64,000 nucleotides of DNA from positions 1 to 64,000 of the forward strand of contig JAPFBR010000003.1 in assembly GCA_035798135.1 (NCBI GenBank). The letters run 5' to 3'. Origin of the DNA: Sediminicola sp035798135. GTDB lineage: Bacteria > Bacteroidota > Bacteroidia > Flavobacteriales > Flavobacteriaceae. A model generated the notes under the pieces. The model saw only the letters and a program-made list of their open reading frames with translations. It ran no database searches and was not told the DNA's origin. Position 1 is the first letter of the stretch; each line of letters begins with the position of its first letter. Shown piece by piece: positions 9,169 through 18,154 of this stretch. Made by a program: the position numbers and the translations under genes.

Positions 9169-9199
9169 CAAAAGTAATAATAATTATTTCTATCCACAA
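9169..9199 (-). promoter_or_regulatory. Promoter of the rpsF operon
   Basis: On the minus strand, TTG (9199-9197), 20 bases, then TACTTTTG (9176-9169), followed by GCAC. The start codon of rpsF is 23 bases further down, giving a leader of roughly 15 bases. Confidence 0.7.
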
Positions 9200-9379
9200 G
9201 AAAATAGAATAATCTTCGTTATAGAATAACCAAGTTATTAACAATTAAACTTAACTGAAACCTAAACCATGCATTATACCGATTACACAACAACATACAC
9301 CGTGTTCACATCTTTTGTTGTAGTTGACCGTGTTTTTTCGGTAATTTGCCGATGATTTAACCCCACAAATCAACCATTT

Positions 9380-10072
9380 ATGAAATTAAGAAGCATAATC
9401 GTAGACGATTCGTCCATGCAGCGAATGGCAGTGGCCAAATTGGTCAACAACCATCCCAACCTAGCCCTGATTGCTGAATACAGCAATGCTATAGAGGCAA
9501 AGAACGGAATTAAGAACAATGAAGTAGATTTAATTTTCCTAGATGTGGAAATGCCGATAATCAACGGATTTGACCTTCTTGAATCCTTAGAAAACAGACC
9601 ACAGGTTATTTTGATTACAGGAAAACCTGATTATGCCCTTAAGGCATTTGATTATGATGTAACGGATTACTTGCACAAACCTATTACTATGTCGCGTTTT
9701 GACGCTTCCGTTAAAAGGGCCGTAGCCAAGTATGAGCAAATGAACAGGGTAAACGAGGATGAAGAACACATATTTGTAAAGAGCAACCTCAAAAAAAGGA
9801 AAGTTATCCTTAATGATATCAAATGGATAGAAGCATTGGGAGATTATATTAAATTGGTGACAGATGAAGCCAATATTGTAATCCTTTCTACCATGAAATC
9901 CTTTGAAAACGAACTACCCCAAGATAAATTCTTGAGGATCCATAAGTCCTATATTGTCAATTTAGAGAAAGTTGAAAAATTCAACAGTAAAAATGTTGAA
10001 GTGGGGGGAAGACAAATACCTCTAAGTAGAAATAAAAAGGCAGAATTGGCGGAAGCATTAAGTAATGTATAG
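9380..10072 (+). CDS. LytTR family response regulator (copy 1)
   Basis: A 230-residue two-component transcription regulator. The receiver domain (about 3-118) keeps the acidic pocket D9/D10, the phospho-acceptor D55 in FLDVEMP, T80 and K100, so it should be phosphorylated normally. A LytTR DNA-binding domain (about 132-228) contains FVKSNLKKRKV, WIEALGDYIKLV and FLRIHKSYIVNL. It is 160/230 (70%) identical, without gaps, to the next gene downstream, so the two arose by tandem duplication. No histidine kinase is adjacent; Bacteroidota LytTR regulators often pair with LytS/His_kinase proteins elsewhere. A strong terminator separates it from copy 2, so the two are separately expressed. Confidence 0.92.
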   Translation: MKLRSIIVDDSSMQRMAVAKLVNNHPNLALIAEYSNAIEAKNGIKNNEVDLIFLDVEMPIINGFDLLESLENRPQVILITGKPDYALKAFDYDVTDYLHKPITMSRFDASVKRAVAKYEQMNRVNEDEEHIFVKSNLKKRKVILNDIKWIEALGDYIKLVTDEANIVILSTMKSFENELPQDKFLRIHKSYIVNLEKVEKFNSKNVEVGGRQIPLSRNKKAELAEALSNV

Positions 10073-10120
10073 CCCCAATTTGACATTAGAGTAGAACCAT
10101 CGTCTACCATTAAAATATTC

Positions 10121-10166
10121 AATTGCATTAAAAGATTATTCATTTCTTTTAATGCAATTTTTTTAT
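10121..10166 (+). terminator. Terminator between the two LytTR genes
   Basis: A perfect 14-bp stem, AATTGCATTAAAAG (10121-10134) with CTTTTAATGCAATT (10146-10159), loop of 11 bases, followed by a T tract. It lies about 50 bases after the stop codon of the first regulator. Confidence 0.85.
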
Positions 10167-10209
10167 TTGCATTAAATTTGGTCAAGATTTTACCCCTAAA
10201 TCGACCAAT

Positions 10210-10902
10210 ATGAAATTGAAATGTATTATCGTGGACGATTCGGCCACACAACGTTTAGCAGTAAGTAAATTAATCACCATCCATAAAAACCTTTCCCTTA
10301 TTTCGGAATACAGCAATGCCATTGAAGCCAAACAAGGAATCAAAAAAGAGGATATAGACCTAATTTTTCTTGATGTGGAAATGCCCATAATCAATGGGTT
10401 CGACTTTTTGGAATCATTACAGAATAGGCCCCAGATTATCCTTATCACAGGTAAACCGGACTATGCCTTAAAGGCTTTTGAATATGATATTACTGACTAT
10501 CTCCAAAAACCAATATCACCCATTCGCTTTGAAAATGCAGTAAAACGAGCGATTGACCGACATGAACTTAAGCATGGAATCGATGATAATGAAGAACATA
10601 TCTTCGTAAAGAGCAATCTTAAAAAAAGAAAGGTTCTCCTCAGTAAAGTCAAATGGGTTGAGGCCTTGGGCGATTACATTAAATTAGTATCTGAGGAGGG
10701 CAATATAATTGTCCTTTCTACACTTACCTCTTTTGAAAGCGAACTACCCCAGGACAAGTTCTTGAGAATCCATAAATCGTATATCGTCAACTTGGGGAAA
10801 GTTGAAAAATTTAGTGGAAAAAATGTGGAAGTGGACGGGAAGCTATTACCCTTGAGCAGGCACAAAAGGGGACATTTGGAAATAGCCCTTGAAAAACTTT
10901 AA
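10210..10902 (+). CDS. LytTR family response regulator (copy 2)
   Basis: A 230-residue paralogue of the preceding regulator, gapless and 70% identical. The receiver keeps D9/D10, D55, T80 and K100. The regions identical in both copies include residues 51-65 around D55, the GKPDYALKAF segment, and FLRIHKSYIVNL in the LytTR domain; divergence is concentrated in the linker (about 108-130) and the last 20 residues. A candidate -7 box TAAATTTG lies at 10173-10180, just after the copy 1 terminator, so it probably has its own promoter. Its stop codon directly abuts the priA stop on the other strand. Confidence 0.92.
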   Translation: MKLKCIIVDDSATQRLAVSKLITIHKNLSLISEYSNAIEAKQGIKKEDIDLIFLDVEMPIINGFDFLESLQNRPQIILITGKPDYALKAFEYDITDYLQKPISPIRFENAVKRAIDRHELKHGIDDNEEHIFVKSNLKKRKVLLSKVKWVEALGDYIKLVSEEGNIIVLSTLTSFESELPQDKFLRIHKSYIVNLGKVEKFSGKNVEVDGKLLPLSRHKRGHLEIALEKL

Positions 10903-13359
10903 CTATATATAATCTACATTGTATATAATGCGAACGCCTTTGAATTGACCTATGGAATTGAAGGATTTTTCTATTTTTTTAATAGCACTTTTTGTTTTCG
11001 CCAAGGATTGTTCAGATGGTATTTTGACCATTATATTTTTTAAATACTGATTTCGAATCCTTGCCACTGGGGGATACTCCGGACCTAGGATATTTTCCTT
11101 AAACATATTCTGTAAGGATTTCGCGAACCAAGCAGTTGCATCATTAAGTTTATTGTAATCCTTGTGTTTAAAGGTCAGTTTGATCAATTTGTTGATGGGC
11201 GGATACTTGTATTGTTCCCGATCATAAAGCTGTTCCTTGAACATGCCTTGGTAATCCTGGGTAGAAACCTGTTTTAATATTTGATGGTACGGGTTATAGG
11301 TCTGCACTATTACTTTTCCTCTTTTTTTGGTCCGCCCTGCCCTACCCGCCACTTGGGTCAACAAGTGATAACTACGTTCATGTGCCCTGAAATCCGGAAA
11401 ATTCAGTAGACTATCCGCATTCATGATCCCCACGAGATTTACATTCCTAAAATCCAATCCCTTTGTCAACATCTGCGTTCCTACAAGTATATCCAATTCT
11501 TGCTCCTCGAAGGCGGTTATTATCTTTTCATAACCATGTTTGCCCCTGGTCGTATCCAGATCCATTCTTCCTACCTTGGATTTAGGGAATAGCTTGTTCA
11601 ACTCCTTTTCTACCTGTTCCGTACCAAAACCTTTGGTGTCCAGAGTGGAACTTCCGCATGCCAAACAACTTTGTTGTAAGGCCATGTGGTACCCGCAATA
11701 ATGGCAGCGCAGTTGTTTTTTATGTTGGTGGTAGGTTAGACTGACATCACAATTGGGGCATTCTGGGGCGTGCCCACAGGTTGTACATTCCACTATTGGG
11801 GCATATCCCCTACGATTCTGAAATAAGATGACTTGTTCGCCAGCTTCAAGGGTTTCTGTGATTTCTTCCAATAATCGCTCAGAAAAGTGTCCTTTCATCC
11901 TCTTTTTTCGGGTCTGCTCCTTAATATCTACCAATTCTATTTCTGGCATCATCACATTCCCATAGCGTTTTGTTATGCTGGCATAACCATATTTTCCCTT
12001 GGTAACATTATAAAAGCTTTCCACACTCGGGGTTGCCGAACCCAGAAGAATATTGCCTTTATGCAAATTTCCGAGGACAATGGCGCTGTCCCTGGCATGA
12101 TATCTGGGAGCAGGATCATACTGTTTAAACGAGGCTTCATGCTCCTCATCCACGATAATAAGTCCTAATTTGGAAAAGGGTAAAAACATGGCAGATCTAG
12201 CCCCAATTACAATTTGGGCTTTAGGCTGCTGTTGAAGAACATTGTTCCAAACCTCTACTCTTTCCTGGACGCTATATTTAGAGTGATATACAGCTACCTT
12301 CTCCCCAAAATAGTTCTGTAAACGGGATATCAATTGGGTGGTCAGGGCAATTTCCGGTAACAAATACAGGGCCTGCCGACCTGATGAAATACACTCTTCT
12401 ATTAATTTTACATAAACCTCTGTCTTCCCTGAAGAAGTTACGCCATGCAATAACGTGACTTTGTTCTCCTTAAAGCTCTTCTTTATATCAGCAAAAGCTT
12501 TCAATTGATATTCATTCAACGCCTTTAAATCGGCATTTTCTTCTACCCCTTCGTAAACTACCCTGTCGATCTGTACAAAATACTCCTCTAGGATATTCTT
12601 ATCAATCAATGTCTTTATTACAGCCGTAGAGCTTTTACTTGACTTTTCAAGATCAGCTACTTTTATGGGCTTCTTGCTCACCGCTTGTAATTGAAAAAGG
12701 GAGAGTACTACTTGACTCTGTTTTGGAGCCCTGGTAAGGCCGTTCAATAATTCTTCTAGACTTTCTTCTGATTGATATTCCTTGCCCAGGCGTACATACC
12801 GCACCATTTTAGGCTTATATTGTTCAAAAACCTCTTCCTTTAAGTCAATAATGTTCTTTGCCAGAAGTCGTCCCAGAACAGGAAGAATATTTTTACGCTC
12901 CAGGATGGCACTTATTTCATGTACCCTTAAAATAGGTTGATGCTGCAATGCCTCATAGACCAAAAATTCATCATCCAATAACTCCCCTTCCTGAACCAAA
13001 ACCTTGTTATTCCTTGAGATTAGGGTTTCGCTTTCCAATAAGAAAGCACCAGGAACGGCTGACCTAAAGACCTCCCCAATGGAACACATATAATATTCTG
13101 CAATCCAGGACCACAATTCCAACTGGACAGCATTTACAATAGGGTAATCGTCCAATATCTGATGTATGTCCTTGGCCTCATATACCGTAGGAGGAATTGT
13201 ATGGACCTCATGGACCAAGCCGGTGTATATTTTTGATTTTCCAAAAGGTACAGCGACCCTCATGCCCGGTTGCAAAAAATCTGCCTCCGTTTCAGAGATA
13301 CTATACGTAAAGAGTTTTTCTAATGGAATTGGGAGGATTACGTTGATAAAATACTGCAT
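10903..13359 (-). CDS. priA: Primosomal protein N' (replication restart helicase)
   Basis: An 818-residue PriA helicase, which recognises stalled replication forks and reloads DnaB. Visible in order are the N-terminal 3'-DNA-binding domain (INVILPIPLEKLFTYSI, then GMRVAVPFGKSKIYTGLV), the Walker A motif GVTSSGKTEVYV, the DEEH box in IIVDEEHEASFKQYD, the helicase motif RGYAPIVEC, and the zinc-binding cysteines of CTTCGHAPECPNC and CHYCGYHM...CLACGS. The C-terminal helicase part holds VAGRAGRTKKRGKVIVQTY. Length is normal. It is probably co-transcribed with the upstream DUF2147-YihY-nadC genes, 13 bases from DUF2147. Confidence 0.97.
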   Translation of the reverse strand: MQYFINVILPIPLEKLFTYSISETEADFLQPGMRVAVPFGKSKIYTGLVHEVHTIPPTVYEAKDIHQILDDYPIVNAVQLELWSWIAEYYMCSIGEVFRSAVPGAFLLESETLISRNNKVLVQEGELLDDEFLVYEALQHQPILRVHEISAILERKNILPVLGRLLAKNIIDLKEEVFEQYKPKMVRYVRLGKEYQSEESLEELLNGLTRAPKQSQVVLSLFQLQAVSKKPIKVADLEKSSKSSTAVIKTLIDKNILEEYFVQIDRVVYEGVEENADLKALNEYQLKAFADIKKSFKENKVTLLHGVTSSGKTEVYVKLIEECISSGRQALYLLPEIALTTQLISRLQNYFGEKVAVYHSKYSVQERVEVWNNVLQQQPKAQIVIGARSAMFLPFSKLGLIIVDEEHEASFKQYDPAPRYHARDSAIVLGNLHKGNILLGSATPSVESFYNVTKGKYGYASITKRYGNVMMPEIELVDIKEQTRKKRMKGHFSERLLEEITETLEAGEQVILFQNRRGYAPIVECTTCGHAPECPNCDVSLTYHQHKKQLRCHYCGYHMALQQSCLACGSSTLDTKGFGTEQVEKELNKLFPKSKVGRMDLDTTRGKHGYEKIITAFEEQELDILVGTQMLTKGLDFRNVNLVGIMNADSLLNFPDFRAHERSYHLLTQVAGRAGRTKKRGKVIVQTYNPYHQILKQVSTQDYQGMFKEQLYDREQYKYPPINKLIKLTFKHKDYNKLNDATAWFAKSLQNMFKENILGPEYPPVARIRNQYLKNIMVKIPSEQSLAKTKSAIKKIEKSFNSIGQFKGVRIIYNVDYI

Positions 13360-13372
13360 AATAAAACTAAGT

Positions 13373-13804
13373 TTATTCCAGTACCCTTAACCAGGTTTGT
13401 GTTCTGTAGATGAAGGCTAGGTACCCTCTTACCTTTAATTCGTTGGGATTATCCGGATTTAGCCAAATCTTACATCTAAAAGTCATGGCCTGCTCGGGGT
13501 CAAATAGATTCTTGCCTTTCCAATAACCATCATCCTCTTCTTCTACATCCGTTATAATTTTCATGCCAAGTATCGCCTTGTCTTTCTTATCCCCATCACA
13601 CTTCTCACAAGTGGCATTTTCCATGCCTTCCTCTAAAATTTTTTGAACAACACCCTGCATTTTGTTATCCTCTTTATAGACTTTGATAATGGCTTTGGGC
13701 TGTCCATTTCTATCATCTATCGTTTTCCATTTTCCAAAGACACTTTGTGCGTTACCCAACTGTAAACAAAATAAAGCAACGCCCACCATCAACAATCTAT
13801 ACAT
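13373..13804 (-). CDS. DUF2147 domain-containing secreted protein
   Basis: A 143-residue exported protein. Residues 1-19 are a signal peptide (MYRLLMVGVALFCLQLGNAQ), and the mature part begins SVFGKWKTIDD, the typical DUF2147 opening with G.W.t.D. It contains two CxxC-like cysteines (CEKCDGDKK) and a WLNPDNPNELKVRGYL end region, consistent with a small lipocalin-like beta-barrel. An ATG three codons upstream (13813) is also possible; both starts overlap the end of the YihY gene, implying translational coupling. Function is unknown; the family is found in many Bacteroidota. Confidence 0.82.
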   Translation of the reverse strand: MYRLLMVGVALFCLQLGNAQSVFGKWKTIDDRNGQPKAIIKVYKEDNKMQGVVQKILEEGMENATCEKCDGDKKDKAILGMKIITDVEEEDDGYWKGKNLFDPEQAMTFRCKIWLNPDNPNELKVRGYLAFIYRTQTWLRVLE

Positions 13805-14777
13805 TCTTACCATTTCTGTTCATTTTTTTCCGCAAGTAATTCAGGGTCGCATTCAATTCAAATCCAAGTAGCAAGATATTGGAATTTAGCCATATAAAAA
13901 CCATTAATATCAATAATCCTCCTAAAGCGCCATATAATTCATTATATCTGGCAATTTTTTCTACATAAACACCAAAAAGATAAGAAGTCAACAAAAACAA
14001 GAGGGTCGTCATTAAAGCCCCAGCTGAGAAAAATTTTGCTTCCTTACCTTCTGCGGTGCCGAAATAATACAATATGGCCGTGGTTAAGTAAGTCAATAAG
14101 GTAAAAAATAAAATCTTGCCTACATCCACTAAAAGGATATTTCCTTCATCAAGCTCATACCCTCGGGATAATGTAGCCAAATTCCCGAAATAATCCAAAA
14201 TATAAAATTCAAAATAAATAAAAACAACAGCCCCCACTATGAGGAGTACCGATAAGATAACTCCCACCATCAAGGCGTAGGCATAGGACCTAAAAAAGCT
14301 TCTTGTCAGATTAACATGATACGAATTTTCAAACCCATCAAAAATAGCATTGATCCCATTGGCCATCAAAAAAATAGAGAGCAAAAAAGCCGATGACAAT
14401 AATCCGCCTTGTTTTTGGTCCTTGATCTGTTGGTAGATTTCACTAAAATAGTCACCAGTTGCCGTTGGGAGAAACGACTCCAGAAACACTAGCAATTGCA
14501 TGTCAAAATCGTTTTCACCAACGCTTACAAGGGGAATGATAAAAGGCACTAAGGTCACGAGAAAAATAAGCAAGGGGAATAGGGCCATAAACAGGCTAAA
14601 CGATATGGAACTCGCCCTAGTAGACACAGCACCCCGGATAATGCCAAGAAAGTACATCTCTATAAGGTCATAAAAGGAAAGACCCTCAAATGCCGGAACC
14701 TTTAATATTTTCAAAAGCTGGACCAGGCGATTAATAACAGGTATTTTGCTGAGTTTTCTCTCTATTTCTTCCGACAT
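13797..14777 (-). CDS. YihY/BrkB family inner-membrane protein
   Basis: A 326-residue polytopic membrane protein of the YihY/BrkB (formerly RNase BN) family. About six hydrophobic segments are visible, including LFMALFPLLIFLVTLVPFII, AYALMVGVILSVLLIVGAVV, FFTLLTYLTTAILYYFG and LGGLLILMVFIWLNSNILLL. The family motif region RASSISFSLFMALFPLL and YGALGGLLILMVFIW are present. The family has no agreed biochemical role; early ribonuclease claims are not supported. It directly follows nadC (adjacent, no gap) and overlaps DUF2147, so it belongs to the nadC-YihY-DUF2147-priA run. Confidence 0.9.
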   Translation of the reverse strand: MSEEIERKLSKIPVINRLVQLLKILKVPAFEGLSFYDLIEMYFLGIIRGAVSTRASSISFSLFMALFPLLIFLVTLVPFIIPLVSVGENDFDMQLLVFLESFLPTATGDYFSEIYQQIKDQKQGGLLSSAFLLSIFLMANGINAIFDGFENSYHVNLTRSFFRSYAYALMVGVILSVLLIVGAVVFIYFEFYILDYFGNLATLSRGYELDEGNILLVDVGKILFFTLLTYLTTAILYYFGTAEGKEAKFFSAGALMTTLLFLLTSYLFGVYVEKIARYNELYGALGGLLILMVFIWLNSNILLLGFELNATLNYLRKKMNRNGKNV

Positions 14778-15635
14778 CTACACAGCTTTAAGACTTAAGT
14801 CCATATTGTGTACAGAATGGGTCAGGGCACCAGAGGAAATATAATCGACCCCACATTCGGCATACTTCCTAATCGTCTTTTCGTTAATACCGCCGGATGA
14901 CTCAGTTAAGCAGCTATCGCCAATTAACTGAACAGCTTTAATGGTGTCCTCAAAATTAAAGTTATCCAATAGAATCCTATATATTCCTCCTGCCGCCAGT
15001 ATTTCCGAAACCTCATTCAGATCCCTTGCCTCCACAATAATTTTCAAATCTCTTTTAGTATCTTCCAAATATTGTTTGGTCTTGTTGATGGCGTGGGTTA
15101 TTCCTCCCGCAAAATCGATATGATTGTCCTTTAACATGATCATATCGTAAAGGGCAAACCTATGGTTCTCGCCCCCACCAATTTTAACTGCCCATTTTTC
15201 TGCGGCACGCAGTCCGGGAGTAGTCTTTCTGGTATCCAAGATCTTGGTATTGGTGCCTTCCAATAGCCCTACATAAAATTTAGTTTTGGTAGCAATGGCA
15301 CTCATGCGCTGCATAGCATTGAGAACGAGACGCTCTGCCTTTAGAATACTCTGTGAACTGCCCCTGACATTAAAAACAACATCCCCATATTTTACCGCAT
15401 GACCATCGAAAATAAAGGTTTCTACCTTTAGCTCCTCATCTACAAAATGAAATACTTTTTTCGCAAATTCAACACCTGCAATAACACCTTTATCCTTTAC
15501 CAATAATTTGGCCTTTCCCTGTGCTGAACTAGGAATACAAGCTAAAGAACTATGGTCTCCATCTCCAACATCCTCTCTAATGGCATTACTAATGATCAAA
15601 TCTATTTCGTGTTGAAATTGTGCTTCTGAAATCAT
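14778..15635 (-). CDS. nadC: Nicotinate-nucleotide pyrophosphorylase (carboxylating)
   Basis: A 285-residue quinolinate phosphoribosyltransferase, which makes nicotinate mononucleotide from quinolinate and PRPP in NAD synthesis. Signature stretches are ILDTRKTTPGLRAAEKWAVKIGGGENHR, with the substrate-binding Arg and Lys residues, MLKDNHIDFAGG, and the TIM-barrel end VDYISSGALTHS. Length matches the family. It appears to be the first gene of the run nadC-YihY-DUF2147-priA, and is divergent from rlmH across about 96 bases. nadA and nadB are not in the window. Confidence 0.96.
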   Translation of the reverse strand: MISEAQFQHEIDLIISNAIREDVGDGDHSSLACIPSSAQGKAKLLVKDKGVIAGVEFAKKVFHFVDEELKVETFIFDGHAVKYGDVVFNVRGSSQSILKAERLVLNAMQRMSAIATKTKFYVGLLEGTNTKILDTRKTTPGLRAAEKWAVKIGGGENHRFALYDMIMLKDNHIDFAGGITHAINKTKQYLEDTKRDLKIIVEARDLNEVSEILAAGGIYRILLDNFNFEDTIKAVQLIGDSCLTESSGGINEKTIRKYAECGVDYISSGALTHSVHNMDLSLKAV

Positions 15636-15719
15636 ACTTTATTATTGATTCATGCTAATTTAGTAAAAACTAATCCCAAAATTGAAATGCAACATTAGGA
15701 AAGATATTTTTGGAAGTCT

Positions 15720-15727
15720 TAACTTTG
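15720..15727 (+). promoter_or_regulatory. Candidate -7 box of rlmH
   Basis: TAACTTTG matches TAnnTTTG. Only four bases separate it from the ATG of rlmH, so a transcript started at the usual distance would have essentially no leader. I see no good TTG at the -33 position, which limits confidence. Confidence 0.45.
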
Positions 15728-15731
15728 GCGA

Positions 15732-16205
15732 ATGACGATAAAACTTGTTGCCATAGGAAAAACGGATAGTACTCATTTACAGGAATTGATCACTGAATAT
15801 GAGTCTCGGTTGAAACATTACATAAAGTTTGAGCTCGAGATTGTACCCGATATCAAAAATGTGAAAAACTTATCCGAAGTTCAACAAAAGGAGAAAGAGG
15901 GAGAAGCAATTTTAAAAAGGTTACAACCTACAGATATCCTTGTCCTCTTGGATGAAAATGGCAAACAACACACCTCTATTGAATTTTCCAACTACCTTCA
16001 AAAGAAAATGAACTCTGGTATCAAACGGATGGTCATTGTAATTGGCGGTCCCTATGGATTTAGTAATGAAATTTACCAAAAAGCCCAAGGCAAACTAAGC
16101 CTGTCCAAGATGACGTTCTCGCATCAAATGGTACGTTTGTTCATTGTTGAACAAATCTACAGGGCCTTTACCATCTTAAAGAACGAACCCTATCACCATC
16201 AATAA
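15732..16205 (+). CDS. rlmH: 23S rRNA (pseudouridine-1915-N3)-methyltransferase
   Basis: A 157-residue SPOUT-class methyltransferase that methylates pseudouridine 1915 in helix 69 of 23S rRNA. The start MTIKLVAIGKTDSTHLQELITEYESRLKHY and the knot region LVLLDENGKQHTSIEFS, VIGGPYGFS and SLSKMTFSHQMVRLFIVEQIYRAF are diagnostic. Length equals the family norm of about 155. The gene is monocistronic and followed by the convergent serine enzyme. Confidence 0.97.
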   Translation: MTIKLVAIGKTDSTHLQELITEYESRLKHYIKFELEIVPDIKNVKNLSEVQQKEKEGEAILKRLQPTDILVLLDENGKQHTSIEFSNYLQKKMNSGIKRMVIVIGGPYGFSNEIYQKAQGKLSLSKMTFSHQMVRLFIVEQIYRAFTILKNEPYHHQ

Positions 16206-16261
16206 AATTGAGGAATAGGGTCCTAGAAATTTGTATGCTTCCAACCTTATAACTGAAAGGT

Positions 16262-18154
16262 CTAATAAAGCACTCTGAACTTTATCGTATTCTCTATTTT
16301 CTTAAGCGCTTTGATCACTTCTTTGTTATACTCCTTGTCCAAATCTGAAATCACATAACCCACTTCGTTATCCGTTGAAAGGTACTGACCGGTAATGTTC
16401 ATTTCATAACGGGCCAATACTTCATTAATTTTGGCCATGATCCCGGGTACGTTCTTATGGATATGAAGAAACCTATGGGAATTATTTTGTTTTGGCAGTC
16501 TAATATTTGGGAAATTCACAGCATCCACCGTGTTCCCTGAATTGATATAATCCATTATTTTATTTGGGACAAAATCCGCTATATCACGCTGTGCTTCTTC
16601 TGTGCTACCACCTACATGTGGAGTTAATATTACATTGGGGATTCCTTGAAGTTCCGTGACAAATTCGCCGTTGGATCTCGGCTCCTCTGGATAAACATCC
16701 ACTGCGGCCCCGCCCAATTTACCGCTTTTGAGTCCATTGACCAGAGCAGGAATGTCTACAACGAAACCTCTAGCAAGATTGATGAGCAATGCGCCATCCT
16801 TCATTTGATTGATTTCCCGCTCCCCTATAAAATTGTTATTGGCCTTATTGTCGTCTATATGAAGGGTTACCACGTCTGAAACATTCAACAGGTCCTCCAA
16901 GGAATTGCACCTAATTGCGTTTCCTAGGGCCAATTGATCCCCAACATCGTAGTAGTAGACACGCATCCCTATAGCTTCTGCCAAGACGGACAACTGCTTG
17001 CCTATATTACCATAACCCACGATACCCAAATTCTTTCCCCTGACCTCCCTGGAGTTGGCAGCCGTTTTGTTCCATTGCCCCTGGTGTATTTCCATGCTTC
17101 TTGGAAAGACACTTCTCATGAGCATTATAATTTGGCCAATGGCCAATTCCACAACAGAACGGGTATTGCTATAAGGAGCATTAAAGACAACAACTCCCTT
17201 GCGCCTACAATTATCAAGATCTATCTGGGTGGTTCCTATACAAAAGGCCCCCACGACCAACAATTTATCGGCAGCATCCAATACTTTTTTGGTGACCTGG
17301 GTTTTGGACCTTATTCCCAAAACATGCACCCCCTTGATTTTTTCAATCAAATCTTCTTCGGTAAGACTGCTCTTTACTAATTCTACAGTAAATCCTTCAT
17401 TTGATAGATTCTCAAATGCAGCTTGATGGACATTTTCCAATAATAGAATTTTGATTCTATTTTTAGGGTAGGATATTTTTCTTGGTAAATCGTTCACAAA
17501 TAAAAATTCATCTAGGTTAGGTGTAACGTGATCGGCTTTTCTTGTCGCCTTTTCACGGGATATGTTTTCTGTATATGCGAAAAATTTATCGGCAATTCCA
17601 GCTTCTCGCATTACGTAATCGCTGTATCCATCTCCGATTACTTGTACTTCCCCCTCTAGCTTTAAGCTTCTTAGGCATTCGATTTTACCGTTATGTGATG
17701 CCAATACGTTGGCTTCATCAAAACCAATAATAAATCCCTGATCATCAAATTTGAAGGTATTTGCATAAACCCTGCTGGAAGGAATATCATACTCTTCCAC
17801 AATGGGGTCTATAAATTCTTTGAAACCGCATGAAATTACATAAATATCTTCAGAGTAATTTTGAAAAAAGTCTTTATTGGCTTCAATGGATTTAGAAATC
17901 TTCTGACGGAGTTCCGAAACTAAAAGTTCCAGATTGTCCTTATGGGCGTTCAGTAACTTTATTCGGCGCTCCAAGGATTCAGTAAAGGAGATATCGCCAT
18001 CGATACCCAGATTGGTGATTTTCTGAATTTCACTGATGATCTCATTTTTATTGGATTTATCTTTAAGCGTGATTTCCGCCAAGACATCCAAAGCCTCTAC
18101 CCGAGTAAGTGTACTATCAAAATCGAAAACATATTTCCTGCCCACTCCTACCAT
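16262..18154 (-). CDS. serA: Fused phosphoserine phosphatase-like / D-3-phosphoglycerate dehydrogenase
   Basis: A 630-residue fusion. Residues 1-225 are a HAD-IB phosphatase like SerB: nucleophile D11 and D13 in FDFDSTLT, motif II VISCGF, motif III Lys in HNGKIECL and motif IV VIGDGYSD. Residues about 232-540 are a 2-hydroxyacid dehydrogenase: GIVGYGNIGKQL as the NAD-binding glycine motif, INLARG as the catalytic Arg, and TPHVGGSTEEAQ with the catalytic His. Residues about 555-630 are an ACT domain (HIHKNVPGIMAKINEVLARYEMNITGQYL) that in SerA senses serine. The protein could thus carry out the first and last steps of serine synthesis, lacking only SerC. All key residues of both domains are present. 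Similar fusions occur in other flavobacteria as far as I recall. Confidence 0.9.
   Translation of the reverse strand: MVGVGRKYVFDFDSTLTRVEALDVLAEITLKDKSNKNEIISEIQKITNLGIDGDISFTESLERRIKLLNAHKDNLELLVSELRQKISKSIEANKDFFQNYSEDIYVISCGFKEFIDPIVEEYDIPSSRVYANTFKFDDQGFIIGFDEANVLASHNGKIECLRSLKLEGEVQVIGDGYSDYVMREAGIADKFFAYTENISREKATRKADHVTPNLDEFLFVNDLPRKISYPKNRIKILLLENVHQAAFENLSNEGFTVELVKSSLTEEDLIEKIKGVHVLGIRSKTQVTKKVLDAADKLLVVGAFCIGTTQIDLDNCRRKGVVVFNAPYSNTRSVVELAIGQIIMLMRSVFPRSMEIHQGQWNKTAANSREVRGKNLGIVGYGNIGKQLSVLAEAIGMRVYYYDVGDQLALGNAIRCNSLEDLLNVSDVVTLHIDDNKANNNFIGEREINQMKDGALLINLARGFVVDIPALVNGLKSGKLGGAAVDVYPEEPRSNGEFVTELQGIPNVILTPHVGGSTEEAQRDIADFVPNKIMDYINSGNTVDAVNFPNIRLPKQNNSHRFLHIHKNVPGIMAKINEVLARYEMNITGQYLSTDNEVGYVISDLDKEYNKEVIKALKKIENTIKFRVLY

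Noticed and set aside
9146..9244. Upstream in-frame ATG that would extend rpsF by 33 residues
   Set aside because: The extra residues are hydrophobic and foreign to S6, and the promoter -7 box lies inside the extension.
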